Below, one piece after another: positions 32,547 through 40,702 of a DNA stretch of 64,000 bases. The notes beneath the pieces were generated by a model. That model saw only the letters and a list, made by a program, of their open reading frames with translations, was not told the origin of the DNA and searched no databases. Numbering within the stretch: the first letter of the stretch is position 1; every line of letters starts with the position of its first letter. Origin of the DNA: Streptomyces griseofuscus (GTDB taxonomy: Bacteria > Actinomycetota > Actinomycetes > Streptomycetales > Streptomycetaceae); NCBI RefSeq assembly GCF_014673495.1, contig NZ_CP051006.1:7873001-7937000 (forward strand). Direction: 5' to 3'. A program made the translations under genes and the position numbers.

Positions 32547-34925
32547 ATGACCGAGGCCGCCCCCCAGGAAGCCGCGCTCAGCGAGGAGGAGCTGCGCACC
32601 CTGGACGCGCACTGGCGCGCCGCCAACTATCTGGCCGCCGGCCAGATCTACCTCATGGCCAACCCGCTGCTGACCGAACCGCTGCGCCCCGAGCACATCA
32701 AGCCGCGGCTGCTCGGCCACTGGGGCACCTCGCCCGGACTCAACCTCGTCTACACCCACCTCAACCGCGTCATCAAGGCCCGCGACCTGGACGCGCTGTG
32801 CGTATGGGGGCCGGGGCACGGCGGCCCGGCGGTCCTCGCGGGGTCCTGGCTCGAGGGCAGCTACAGCGAGACCTACCCGGACATCAGCCGGGACGGCGCC
32901 GGCATGGAGCTGCTGTTCCGGCAGTTCTCCTTCCCCGGCGGCGTGCCCAGCCATGTGGCCCCCGAGACCCCCGGCTCCATCCACGAGGGCGGCGAACTCG
33001 GCTACTCCCTCGCACACGCCTACGGTGCCGCCTTCGACAACCCCGACCTGCTCGTGACCTGTGTGATCGGCGACGGTGAGGCGGAGACCGGGCCGCTCGC
33101 CGCGTCCTGGCACTCCGACAAGTTCCTCGACCCGGTGTACGACGGCGCCGTCCTGCCCGTCCTGCATCTCAACGGCTACAAGATCGCCAACCCGACCGTG
33201 CTCTCCCGGCTCCCCGAGGGCGAACTCGACGCCCTGCTGCGCGGATACGGCCACGAACCGCTGTACGTCACCGGCGAGGACCCCGCCCAGGTGCACCGCG
33301 CCCTCGCCGCAGCTATGGACGACGCGCTGGACCGGATCGCGCAGACGCAGCGCGGCGCCCGCGAGGAGGGGATCACCGAGCGGGTGCACTGGCCGATGAT
33401 CGTGCTGCGCACCCCCAAGGGCTGGACCGGCCCCGCCGAGGTGGACGGCCTCCCCGTCGAGGGCACCTGGCGCGCCCACCAGGTCCCGCTGCCGGGCGTG
33501 CGCGAGAACCCCGCGCATCTGCGGCAGCTGGAGCAGTGGCTGCGCTCGTACCGGCCCGAGGAGCTGTTCGGCCCGGACGGCCGGCCCAGCGCGGACGTCC
33601 TCGCCTGCGTCCCCGAGGGCGACCGCCGCCTGGGCTCCAACCCGCACGCCAACGGCGGCGTCCTGCTGCGCGACCTGCCGCTGCCGCCCCTGGACACCTT
33701 CGCCGTGGCCGTCGACAAGCCGGGCACCGCCCTGCACGAACCCACCCGGATCCTCGGCGACCTCCTCGAACAGGTCATGGAGGACACCCGCGAGCGCCGG
33801 GACTTCCGCCTCGTCGGCCCGGACGAGACCGCCTCCAACCGGCTCCAGGCCGTCTTCGACGCCAGCGGCAAGGCATGGCAGGCCGAGGTGCTCCCGGTGG
33901 ACGAGCATCTGTCCCGGCACGGGCGGGTGATGGAGATCCTCTCCGAACACCTCTGCCAGGGCTGGCTGGAGGGGTATCTGCTCACCGGCCGGCACGGACT
34001 GTTCTCCTGCTACGAGGCGTTCGTGCACATCGTCGACTCGATGGTCAACCAGCACATCAAGTGGCTCAAGACGTCACGGCAGTTGACCTGGCGGGCCCCC
34101 GTCGCCTCCCTCAACTACCTGCTCACCTCGCACGTCTGGCGCCAGGACCACAACGGCTTCTCGCACCAGGATCCCGGCTTCGTGGACCACGTCCTCAACA
34201 AGAGCCCCGAGGTCGTCCGCGTCTATCTGCCGCCGGACGCCAACACCCTGCTGTCGGTGGCCGATCATGTGCTGCGCAGCCGCGACTACGTCAACGTCGT
34301 CGTGGCCGGCAAGCAGCCCTGCTTCGACTGGCTGACCATGGACCAGGCCCGCGCCCACTGCGCGCGCGGCGCCGGGATCTGGGAGTGGGCCGGCACGGAG
34401 AACGGCGCCGAACCCGATGTCGTCCTCGCCTGCGCCGGTGACGTCCCCACCCAAGAGGTGCTGGCCGCCGCCCAGTTGCTGCGCATCCATCTGCCCGAGC
34501 TCGCGGTGCGGGTCGTCAACGTGGTCGACATGACCCGGCTGCTGCCGCACGACGAACACCCGCACGGCATGCCGGACTTCGAGTACGACGGCCTGTTCAC
34601 CACCGACAAGCCCGTCATCTTCGCCTACCACGGCTACCCCTGGCTGGTCCACCGCCTCGCCTACCGCCGCACCGGCCACGCGAACCTCCATGTGCGCGGC
34701 TACAAGGAGTCGGGCACCACGACCACCCCGTTCGACATGGTCGTGCGCAACGACCTCGACCGCTACCGCCTCGTCATGGACGTCATCGACCGCGTCCCTG
34801 GCCTCGCGGTCCGCGCCGCCGCCGTCCGCCAGACCATGGCCGACGCGCGCAGCCGCCACCACGACTGGATCCGCGAGCACGGCACGGACCTGCCGGAGGT
34901 CGCGGAGTGGACCTGGGGAGGCTGA
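32547..34925 (+). CDS. xfp: Xylulose-5-phosphate/fructose-6-phosphate phosphoketolase
   Basis: 792 residues, the family length. Thiamine-diphosphate enzyme marks are visible: GHWGTSPGLNLVYTHLNR near residue 55, GPGHGGPAVLAGSWLEGSY, ETPGSIHEGGELGYSLAHAY, the cofactor motif GDGEAETGPLAASWHSDKF, and HDHNGFSHQDPGF-like QDHNGFSHQDPGFVDH. It cleaves xylulose-5-P (or fructose-6-P) with phosphate to acetyl-P and a glyceraldehyde-3-P or erythrose-4-P, giving ATP through acetate kinase without oxygen. ATG 32547 has GGAG seven bases upstream; ATGs at 32529/32532 are alternatives. The link to the stress genes suggests use under hypoxia. Confidence 0.95.
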   Translation: MTEAAPQEAALSEEELRTLDAHWRAANYLAAGQIYLMANPLLTEPLRPEHIKPRLLGHWGTSPGLNLVYTHLNRVIKARDLDALCVWGPGHGGPAVLAGSWLEGSYSETYPDISRDGAGMELLFRQFSFPGGVPSHVAPETPGSIHEGGELGYSLAHAYGAAFDNPDLLVTCVIGDGEAETGPLAASWHSDKFLDPVYDGAVLPVLHLNGYKIANPTVLSRLPEGELDALLRGYGHEPLYVTGEDPAQVHRALAAAMDDALDRIAQTQRGAREEGITERVHWPMIVLRTPKGWTGPAEVDGLPVEGTWRAHQVPLPGVRENPAHLRQLEQWLRSYRPEELFGPDGRPSADVLACVPEGDRRLGSNPHANGGVLLRDLPLPPLDTFAVAVDKPGTALHEPTRILGDLLEQVMEDTRERRDFRLVGPDETASNRLQAVFDASGKAWQAEVLPVDEHLSRHGRVMEILSEHLCQGWLEGYLLTGRHGLFSCYEAFVHIVDSMVNQHIKWLKTSRQLTWRAPVASLNYLLTSHVWRQDHNGFSHQDPGFVDHVLNKSPEVVRVYLPPDANTLLSVADHVLRSRDYVNVVVAGKQPCFDWLTMDQARAHCARGAGIWEWAGTENGAEPDVVLACAGDVPTQEVLAAAQLLRIHLPELAVRVVNVVDMTRLLPHDEHPHGMPDFEYDGLFTTDKPVIFAYHGYPWLVHRLAYRRTGHANLHVRGYKESGTTTTPFDMVVRNDLDRYRLVMDVIDRVPGLAVRAAAVRQTMADARSRHHDWIREHGTDLPEVAEWTWGG

Positions 34926-34989
34926 ACGGGGGCCGTGCGGCCCAAGCGCGAGCCCCGTGCGTCGGTCACCCCGGACCTGTCGGACGTTC

Positions 34990-35110
34990 CGGATCCGGGG
35001 ATGCGTCACCTCCTGCGGCCGCTGCCGCTACTGCCGGGAGGGAGGGCGTCTACGGCCAGTGCCTGGGTGGCGGTGGCTGGATCCTCGGCCACACGATCGA
35101 CGCCCTCAAG
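34990..35110 (+). pseudogene. Fragment of a zinc alcohol dehydrogenase, frameshifted
   Basis: One frame reads VTSCGRCRYCREG, the structural zinc loop of medium-chain dehydrogenases; the next frame continues with EGVYGQCLGGGGWILGHTID, the expected following sequence. The shift comes at GGGAGGGAGGG (about 35036-35046), where one extra GGGA unit would explain it. Nothing of the rest of the enzyme remains. An alcohol dehydrogenase gene is part of the similar S. coelicolor stress cluster, so this is probably its relic. Confidence 0.65.
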
Positions 35111-35151
35111 GTCGTCTGGGCGGGGAGCAGCACGGACTGGCCGCCCCCACG

Positions 35152-35315
35152 GCCTGATGCGCACCGCCTGGTCCATGTCGTCCGGCGGCGCCCACGGGTG
35201 CAACAGCTCCCGCAGCCGGGCCAGTTCGGCCGGGTCCGTGACCAGCCGGGCCTACCCCGTCACCACGGCGCTCCAGCCGAGATGGGTCTCGGGATCGATG
35301 GCGTCGGCGGCCCCT
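35152..35315 (-). pseudogene. Fragment of a PNPOx-family flavoprotein gene with in-frame stop
   Basis: Read leftward the frame gives AIDPETHLGWSAVVTG, a TAG stop (35252-35254), then ARLVTDPAELARLRELLHPW and MDQAVRIRP. This is the central part of Streptomyces pyridoxamine 5'-phosphate oxidase-like proteins, where an arginine normally stands in the stop position (TGRARLV). Both ends are missing. PNPOx-like genes are frequent in actinobacterial dormancy clusters. Confidence 0.65.
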
Positions 35316-35340
35316 CAACAGTGCCTTTCGGACCCGCGCC

Positions 35341-35354
35341 GGGCCGAACGGCCC
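35341..35354. promoter_or_regulatory. Perfect OsdR-like palindrome before the sensor kinase gene
   Basis: GGGCC-GAAC-GGCCC, exact inverted half-sites, 154 bases before the kinase start. An imperfect inverted repeat (CGTGCCGGGG and CCCCCGGCACG, 35360-35386) follows at once. Confidence 0.5.
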
Positions 35355-35507
35355 CGCCCGCGTGCCGGGGCACATGCCCCCGGCACGCCGAGGATCAACA
35401 AGGCGCCGAACCGACGGCCGCGTATACCTCTTCCGCCCCGAGCGGCTACCGTGTCCTTCGGAACCCGTCGGTTCGAAGGCATGGGCTGATGGGAAGTGGA
35501 GGGCGTG

Positions 35508-37226
35508 GTGACCGGAAGGGAGCGGCCCGGCGTGCGGCTGCCGCAGCTGAAGCTGGACGAGCTGCTGGAGGAATTGCAGGCCAGGATCGACGCGGCCCGC
35601 GGTACCCGGGACCGGGTGCACAGCCTGCTGGAGGCGGTCCTCTCCGTCGGCCGCGAGCTGGAGCTGGAACAGGCCCTGCACTCCATCGTGGAGGCCGCGG
35701 CGGCGCTGGTGGACGCGGAGTACGCGGCGCTGGGCGTCATCGGCCCGGACGGCACGACCCTCGCCGCCTTCCACACCGTGGGCCTGTCCGAGGAGCGGAT
35801 CGCCGAGATCGGCCCCTACCCGGAGGGCCACGGCATCCTGGGCGAGCTGATCCGCCACCCGGAGCCGCTGCGCCTGTCCAAGCTCTCCGCCCACCCGTCG
35901 TCGTACGGCTTCCCGGCCGGGCACCCGCCGATGAACACCTTCCTCGGCGTCCCGATCCGCGTCCGCGACCAGGTCTTCGGCAATCTGTACCTCACCGAGA
36001 AGCGCGGCGGTGCCGACTTCGACGAGGAGGACGAGTCGGTCCTCGCCACCCTCGCCGTCGCCGCGGGCGTCGCCATCGACAACGCCCGGCTCTACGAGGA
36101 CTCCCGGCTGCGCGAACGGTGGCTGCTGGCCAACGCCGAGATCGGCCACAGCCTGATGTCCGGCAGCGAACGCGCCGAGGCCCTGGACCTGATCGCCGAA
36201 CGCGCCCGCGAGATCACCGGCTCGGCGCTCGCCGCCGTCGCGATGCCGATGCCGGACACCGAGGCGCTCGGCGTGGAGATCGCGGTCGGCGCCCAGTCCG
36301 ACGCACACCGCGGCCTCGTACTGCCCCTGGACCGCAGCCTGATGGGCCTGGCCTTCACCGCCGCCGCCCCGGTCACCAGCGACGACGCCGCTCATGACAG
36401 CCGCGTCGGGCAGGACCCGCCGCGCTTCGACGGCCTCGGCCCCGCCGTCGCCGTGCCGATCGGCACCGGCGAGGGCGGCGTCCGCGGTGTACTGCTGCTG
36501 GCCCGCGAGAGCGACCGGTCGGTGTTCTCCGACAAGGAGACCGAGATGCTGCGGGGCTTCGCCGCGCAGGCCGCGATCGCCATGGAGCTCGCCGAACGCC
36601 GGCAGGCCGCCCAGCAGATCGCGCTCCTGGAGGACCGCGACCGTATCGCCCGGGACCTGCACGACCTGGCCATCCAGCGGCTCTTCGCCACCGGCATGAC
36701 TCTCCAGAGCGCGGGCCGCTTCATCGAGCACCCGGAGGCGTCCGAGCGGGTCCTGCGCGCCGTGGACGACCTGGACGAGACCATAAAGATCATCCGCTCG
36801 ACCATCTTCGGGCTGCGCGCCCGCGAGGGCGCCGCGGCGAGCGGACTGCGCGCCCGCGTGGTCCGGGTGGCCGGCGAGGCCGCCCCGGTGCTGGGCTTCG
36901 CGCCCAGCGTGCGCATGGAGGGCCTGGTCGACACCGACGTACCGGGCGAGATCGCCGACCATGTGGTCGCCGTGCTCTCCGAGTCCCTCACCAACATCGC
37001 CCGGCACGCCCACGCCGACCGCGCCGAGGTGCTGCTCGCCGCCGACGGCCACGAGGTGCGCCTGCGGGTCCGTGACAACGGCGTCGGCATCCCCTCCGGC
37101 GGCCGCCGCAGCGGGCTGCGCAACATGGCGGAACGCGCCGAGCGGCTCGGCGGCAGCCTCGACGTGGGGAAAACCGCAGGGGGCGGGGCCACACTGGAGT
37201 GGCGGGTCCCGCTGCCCGCCTCGTAA
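35508..37226 (+). CDS. DevS/OsdK-like sensor histidine kinase with two GAF domains
   Basis: 572 residues from GTG 35508 with GGAGG five bases upstream. Order: N-terminal LPQLKLDELLEELQARID, GAF 1 (about 45-190), GAF 2 (about 215-370), HisKA_3 with DRDRIARDLHDLAIQRLF (phospho-accepting His385), and HATPase (SESLTNIARHAHA, RDNGVGIPSG, GLRNMAERAERLGG). GAF 1 has FPAGHPPMNTFLGVP; His139 seems to occupy the place of the heme-binding His149 of mycobacterial DosS. There is no membrane segment. It would sense O2, CO, NO or redox state and phosphorylate the regulator at 28824. A perfect palindrome lies upstream. Confidence 0.9.
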   Translation: MTGRERPGVRLPQLKLDELLEELQARIDAARGTRDRVHSLLEAVLSVGRELELEQALHSIVEAAAALVDAEYAALGVIGPDGTTLAAFHTVGLSEERIAEIGPYPEGHGILGELIRHPEPLRLSKLSAHPSSYGFPAGHPPMNTFLGVPIRVRDQVFGNLYLTEKRGGADFDEEDESVLATLAVAAGVAIDNARLYEDSRLRERWLLANAEIGHSLMSGSERAEALDLIAERAREITGSALAAVAMPMPDTEALGVEIAVGAQSDAHRGLVLPLDRSLMGLAFTAAAPVTSDDAAHDSRVGQDPPRFDGLGPAVAVPIGTGEGGVRGVLLLARESDRSVFSDKETEMLRGFAAQAAIAMELAERRQAAQQIALLEDRDRIARDLHDLAIQRLFATGMTLQSAGRFIEHPEASERVLRAVDDLDETIKIIRSTIFGLRAREGAAASGLRARVVRVAGEAAPVLGFAPSVRMEGLVDTDVPGEIADHVVAVLSESLTNIARHAHADRAEVLLAADGHEVRLRVRDNGVGIPSGGRRSGLRNMAERAERLGGSLDVGKTAGGGATLEWRVPLPAS

Positions 37227-37269
37227 CCCGGGCGATCCCCGGGGCGCGGGCCCCGCGGGCACCCGGTCG

Positions 37270-37283
37270 GGTCCGGTCGGCCC
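37270..37283. promoter_or_regulatory. OsdR-like palindrome before the CBS-BON gene at 37353
   Basis: GGTCC-GGTC-GGCCC, one base from perfect, 69 bases before the start codon and after the kinase stop. Confidence 0.4.
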
Positions 37284-37352
37284 ATGACAGCGGCCGGGCG
37301 GTGGCCGCAGGCTGAACGTGCGGCGCGGTATCCAGAGCCCCTGGAGGAAGCC

Positions 37353-38054
37353 ATGGACGGCACTCCGAACACCGTGAACGACGTGATGACCCGCAGGGTG
37401 CTCGCCCTGCGCACCGGCGCGGGCTTCAAGGACATCGTGCAGGCCATGCGCGAGTGGCGGGTCGGCGCGGTGCCCGTCCTGGACGACGCGGGACACGTGG
37501 TCGGTGTCGTCTCCGAGGCGGATCTGCTGCCCAAGGAGGAGTACCGCGACAGCGACCTCGACCGGTACGGCAGGATGCGCCACCTCGCAGAGCTGGCCAA
37601 GGCCGGGGCGGCGAGCGCGGAGGCGCTGATGACCACCCCGGCGGTCACCGTGGCCCCGGACGCCACCCTCGGCCACGCCGCCCGCGTCATGGCCCGCGCC
37701 CGCGTCAAGCAGCTCCCGGTGGTGGATCCCGAGGGCACCCTGCTGGGCATCGTGAGCCGTTCCGATCTGCTGAAGGTGTTCCTGCGCGGCGACGCGGAGA
37801 TCGCCGACGAGGTCGCAGGCGAGGTCGTCACCCGGCTCTTCGGCGCTGAAGCGGCCGGGATCCGGGTGGAGGTGCACGATGGTGTCGTGACGCTCAGCGG
37901 CCGGGTCCGGGAGACCGCGCTCGTACCGCTCGCCGGGCGCCTCGCGCGGGCCGTGCCCGGCGTGGTGGACGTGCGGTGCGCGCTGGCCGGGCCGCCGCGC
38001 CACCCGGATCTGGACCCGGACCTGCCGGACGCCGAGTCGGCCCGCGCCCGCTGA
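37353..38054 (+). CDS. CBS-pair protein with BON domain
   Basis: 233 residues from an ATG with GGAGGAA upstream. CBS 1 is VNDVMTRRVLALRTGAGF to VVGVVSEADLLPKEE, CBS 2 is SAEALMTTPAVTVAPDATL to LLGIVSRSDLLKVFLRG, and BON is VEVHDGVVTLSGRVRE. It is a paralogue of 29654 and 38749. The spacing (126 bases after the kinase) with its own palindrome suggests a separate promoter. Confidence 0.9.
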   Translation: MDGTPNTVNDVMTRRVLALRTGAGFKDIVQAMREWRVGAVPVLDDAGHVVGVVSEADLLPKEEYRDSDLDRYGRMRHLAELAKAGAASAEALMTTPAVTVAPDATLGHAARVMARARVKQLPVVDPEGTLLGIVSRSDLLKVFLRGDAEIADEVAGEVVTRLFGAEAAGIRVEVHDGVVTLSGRVRETALVPLAGRLARAVPGVVDVRCALAGPPRHPDLDPDLPDAESARAR

Positions 38055-38085
38055 GGGGCCGCCGGCGCGAGAGGAGGCGGTGACG

Positions 38086-38685
38086 ATGAGGACACCTGCC
38101 ACGACGGTCAGGCCGGTACGGCTGTGGCGATGGCGGCGCAATCCGCTGCGCCGGCACAGCGATGCCGTCGAGGCCTGGATCGTCCTCGCCACCTGGGTGC
38201 TCGTCCTCGTCTGCGGCGTCGCCGCCGGTCTTCTCGCGGCCCAGGCGTCCGCCGCGTCCTACACCGCCCGGCTCGCCCAGGTGCACCCCGTCACCGCCGT
38301 GCTCACCGACCCGGCCGCCGCGACCCCGGCCGCCGGCACCGGCTACGACGACGGGCGGGTGTGGGCGCCGGTGCGCTGGACCGACGCGGACGGCTCGGTG
38401 CACACCGACCGGGCGAAGGTCGCGTCCGGCGCCCCCGCGGGCAGCAGCGTCACGGTCTGGACGAACCACGCCGACCATGTGGTCGCCCCGCCGGTCACCG
38501 GCGCTTCGGCCGACCTCCAGGCGGCCCTCACCGGCGTCCTCGTCGGCCCGTCGGCCGGCGCGGCCCTGTGGTGCGCGGGCTGGCTGGTCCGGGGCCGGCT
38601 GATCCGGCGCAGGATGGCCGAGTGGGACGAGGAGTGGAAGCAGATAGGGCCGCGCTGGGGGAACCTCAGCGGTGGCCGCGGCTGA
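38086..38685 (+). CDS. Rv1733c-like two-span membrane protein
   Basis: 199 residues from ATG 38086 with GAGGAGG eight bases upstream. WRWRRNPLRRHSDAVEAW precedes a first hydrophobic helix (IVLATWVLVLVCGVAAGLLA). An extracytoplasmic domain (40-150) has DGRVWAPVRWTDADGSVHTD, then a second helix (LTGVLVGPSAGAALWCAGWL) and a basic tail. This is the Streptomyces version of the Rv1733c family; Rv1733c itself is a strongly DevR-induced gene in M. tuberculosis. It is 31 bases after the CBS-BON gene and likely in the same operon. Function is unknown. Confidence 0.85.
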   Translation: MRTPATTVRPVRLWRWRRNPLRRHSDAVEAWIVLATWVLVLVCGVAAGLLAAQASAASYTARLAQVHPVTAVLTDPAAATPAAGTGYDDGRVWAPVRWTDADGSVHTDRAKVASGAPAGSSVTVWTNHADHVVAPPVTGASADLQAALTGVLVGPSAGAALWCAGWLVRGRLIRRRMAEWDEEWKQIGPRWGNLSGGRG

Positions 38686-38748
38686 ACTCCTCGGCCTCTT
38701 CGGAAGACGTGCTCAGCCGCTGCGGAAGGCAGGCTCAAGACGGCGTGC

Positions 38749-39423
38749 TCAGCCCTCCGCGAGATAGCAGTCCACGCCCACGACGCCCTCCACACCCCGC
38801 ACCATGCGCACCGCGAGCGGGATCCGCGTGCCGTCCGTGACCTTCCCGGTCAGCGTCACGACCCCGTCGACCACCACGACGTGCAGCGGCTCGACCGGCG
38901 CGGGGAACAGCACGTCCAGCACCTCGCGCCGGATCTCGTCGGCCAGTTCACGGTCCTCGCGCAGGAACACCTTGAGCAGGTCGCCCCGGCTGACCACGCC
39001 CTCCAGCACCCCCTCCGCGGTCACCACCGGCAGCCGCTTGACGCGCTTGAGCGCCATGATCCGGGCCGCCTCGGCGAGCGTGGCGTCGGCGTGCACGGTG
39101 ACGGCGGGCGTGCTCATCAGGTCCTCCGCGGTCACCCCGCCCGCCTTGGCCAGGTCACCCAGGCGGCGCCGCTGGGTCATCCGGTCCGGGTCGCTGTCCC
39201 GGAACTCCTCCTTGGGCAGCAGATCCGCCTCGGAGACCACGCCCACCACCCGGCCGTCGCCCTCCAGGACCGGCAGGGCGCTGACGTTCCACTGCTCCAT
39301 CCGCGCCACGATGTCCTTGAACAGGGTTGTACGCCCCACCGCCACCGCCGCGCGCGTCATCACGTCGCCGACCCGGCTCGGGCCCCCGGCACGGGCCTGT
39401 TCGGCGGGCTGCCGGGCGGTCAC
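38749..39423 (-). CDS. CBS-pair protein with BON domain
   Basis: 224 residues from a GTG that overlaps the previous stop (GTGA). CBS 1 is VGDVMTRAAVAVGRTTLF to VVGVVSEADLLPKEE, CBS 2 is AEDLMSTPAVTVHADATL to VLEGVVSRGDLLKVFLR, and BON is LHVVVVDGVVTLTGKVTD. It is the third CBS-BON paralogue of the island and is translationally coupled to the cyclic-nucleotide-binding-fold protein. Confidence 0.9.
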   Translation of the reverse strand: MTARQPAEQARAGGPSRVGDVMTRAAVAVGRTTLFKDIVARMEQWNVSALPVLEGDGRVVGVVSEADLLPKEEFRDSDPDRMTQRRRLGDLAKAGGVTAEDLMSTPAVTVHADATLAEAARIMALKRVKRLPVVTAEGVLEGVVSRGDLLKVFLREDRELADEIRREVLDVLFPAPVEPLHVVVVDGVVTLTGKVTDGTRIPLAVRMVRGVEGVVGVDCYLAEG

Positions 39424-39878
39424 TCGGCGCTCCCGCTGCCGTAGGGCGCGTAGAGGTCGAGCAGCCGGACCCGGGAGGCGTGCAGCCGCTGTGCGACCAC
39501 CCGGCCGACCCAGAGCGCGATCGCCCTCCCGAACTCCGGGTCCTCCTCGCACAGCGCGAGCACGGAGGCGGCGTCGAACTCCCAGGCCCGCACCGGGCTC
39601 ATCGCCTCGGCGCCCAGCTGCCAGATGTGCGGCGGGAAGTGCCAGGACCAGCCGACCAGTTCGCCGTGCCCGAGGGTCTCGATGACGGCGGGACGGCGGC
39701 CGGGTACGCGCAGGTCGAGGGCGATGGTGCCGGTGCGCACGATCCAGAAGCGGTCGGCGCGCCGCCCCTCCTCGAACAGCCGGGTGCCGGCCTCGAAGGA
39801 GACCTGGCGGGCGAGGCTCATCAGCCGATCGCGCCGCACGGGGTCGAGCGCCGTGGTCATGGTGGTGGCGGAGGTCAT
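39420..39878 (-). CDS. Cyclic nucleotide-binding-fold (Crp-like sensor) protein without DNA-binding domain
   Basis: 152 residues. The cupin-like CNB fold is seen in VSFEAGTRLFEEGRRADRFW, IVRTGTIALDLRVPG and IETLGHGELVGWSWHFPP, followed by helices to residue 140. There is no helix-turn-helix, so it is a stand-alone sensor domain, unlike Crp. GELVGWS replaces the cAMP-binding FGELAL motif, so cAMP binding is doubtful. AAGGGAG precedes the ATG, and two palindromes lie 60-100 bases upstream. Confidence 0.85.
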   Translation of the reverse strand: MTSATTMTTALDPVRRDRLMSLARQVSFEAGTRLFEEGRRADRFWIVRTGTIALDLRVPGRRPAVIETLGHGELVGWSWHFPPHIWQLGAEAMSPVRAWEFDAASVLALCEEDPEFGRAIALWVGRVVAQRLHASRVRLLDLYAPYGSGSAE

Positions 39879-39940
39879 CGCACCGGCTCCCTTCCTGGGG
39901 TGGTGATCCCAGCGTGGGCGCGTCCGCCCGGCGCCGCCAC

Positions 39941-39954
39941 AGGTCGCCCGGACC
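39941..39954. promoter_or_regulatory. OsdR-like palindrome before the CNB-fold gene, site 1
   Basis: AGGTC-GCCC-GGACC, a weaker member of the motif, 21 bases (two helical turns) from site 2. Confidence 0.3.
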
Positions 39955-39961
39955 CGGGCGG

Positions 39962-39975
39962 GGGCCTTTCGGCCC
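39962..39975. promoter_or_regulatory. Perfect OsdR-like palindrome before the CNB-fold gene, site 2
   Basis: GGGCC-TTTC-GGCCC, exact inverted half-sites, 84 bases before the start codon of the CNB-fold gene. Confidence 0.5.
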
Positions 39976-40187
39976 AGGCGCGGGGGCGTGCGCCGGGGCC
40001 GAGATGTGAAGGGCGAGCCGGGACGGAAGGGCGGGAAGGGCCACCCGCTTCTCGCGGATCCGGATTGCGCGGTGCACGGCTCCCGGCCGCTTCTCCGCGT
40101 CTCAACGGCTCTTCCCGCCACTACCAGCACACCACGAGAACCGCCGGTTCACCAGTGCCGTCCGGTTCCGGGGCGCCTCGACACGGG

Positions 40188-40201
40188 GGGCCGTACGGCC
40201 C
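40188..40201. promoter_or_regulatory. Perfect OsdR-like palindrome before the small gene at 40307
   Basis: GGGCC-GTAC-GGCCC, fully palindromic and extended by one G/C pair on each side (40187-40202), 105 bases before the start. The 428-base divergent spacer 39879-40306 holds this site and the two before the CNB gene; the rest shows no gene. Confidence 0.5.
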
Positions 40202-40306
40202 CAGCCGTATCCCGCCGAGATGGCGCACCATAGAGGACAAGCGCATGGGGATATAAACACGCAAACCCGTCATGGGGGCGTGGAGCGGAGAAGAGAGGCT
40301 GAGAGC

Positions 40307-40600
40307 ATGGTCTTCGCATCTTGGACCACCCCCGGGGTCTTCACCGGCCGGGGCGGCGCCCGCACGGTGGAGGCGGGCATCCTCACCGGCGACCTGACCG
40401 TCCACACCACCTGGGACGGCCGCAGGGCCGATGTGGCGGTGCAGTACAGCGGCACCTCCCAGTGGTTCACGCTCAGCGGCAGCCCGGTGTCCTGCCGCTC
40501 CGAGCGCGCCAGCCGTGACCTGCACCAGGAGGTCGTCGAATCGATCAGGGCGGGCGCCGAGGCCACCGTGCCCCAGTTCCATCAGACCGCCAGCTCCTAG
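40307..40600 (+). CDS. Small hypothetical protein of the stress island
   Basis: 97 residues from an ATG preceded by AGAGAGG. The body is beta-rich (GILTGDLTVHTTWDGRRADV, YSGTSQWFTLSGSPV) with a helical end (RDLHQEVVESIRAGAEATVP). No family recognised. The palindrome upstream puts it in the putative stress regulon. The IS element is inserted exactly at its stop codon: the TAG at 40598-40600 is part of the duplicated CTAG, so the product is intact. Confidence 0.7.
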   Translation: MVFASWTTPGVFTGRGGARTVEAGILTGDLTVHTTWDGRRADVAVQYSGTSQWFTLSGSPVSCRSERASRDLHQEVVESIRAGAEATVPQFHQTASS

Positions 40601-40630
40601 GTGTATTGATCACGAGCGTTGTTAACGCGG
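40601..40630 (+). repeat. Left terminal inverted repeat of the IS481 element
   Basis: Begins GTGTATTGATCACGAGCGTT and pairs with 41625-41654 with six mismatches in 30. Confidence 0.85.
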
Positions 40631-40647
40631 GCCGGTCTTGATCGTGG

Positions 40648-40702
40648 CGAAGGCCTCCGTGTGTGGTGGAGGTGTCGAATCTTCACCGCACGGAGGCCTT
40701 CG
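40648..40702 (+). promoter_or_regulatory. Stem-loop that buries the transposase ribosome site
   Basis: Arms 40648-40661 (CGAAGGCCTCCGTG) and 40689-40702 (CACGGAGGCCTTCG) are exact complements with a 27-base loop. The right arm contains the GGAGG ribosome site (40692-40696) and the first base of the GTG start. Transcripts entering from outside would fold it and be poorly translated. Confidence 0.7.

Noticed and set aside
35360..35386. Terminator for the phosphoketolase gene
   Set aside because: The inverted repeat is imperfect and lies 430 bases after the stop, beyond the pseudogene fragments.
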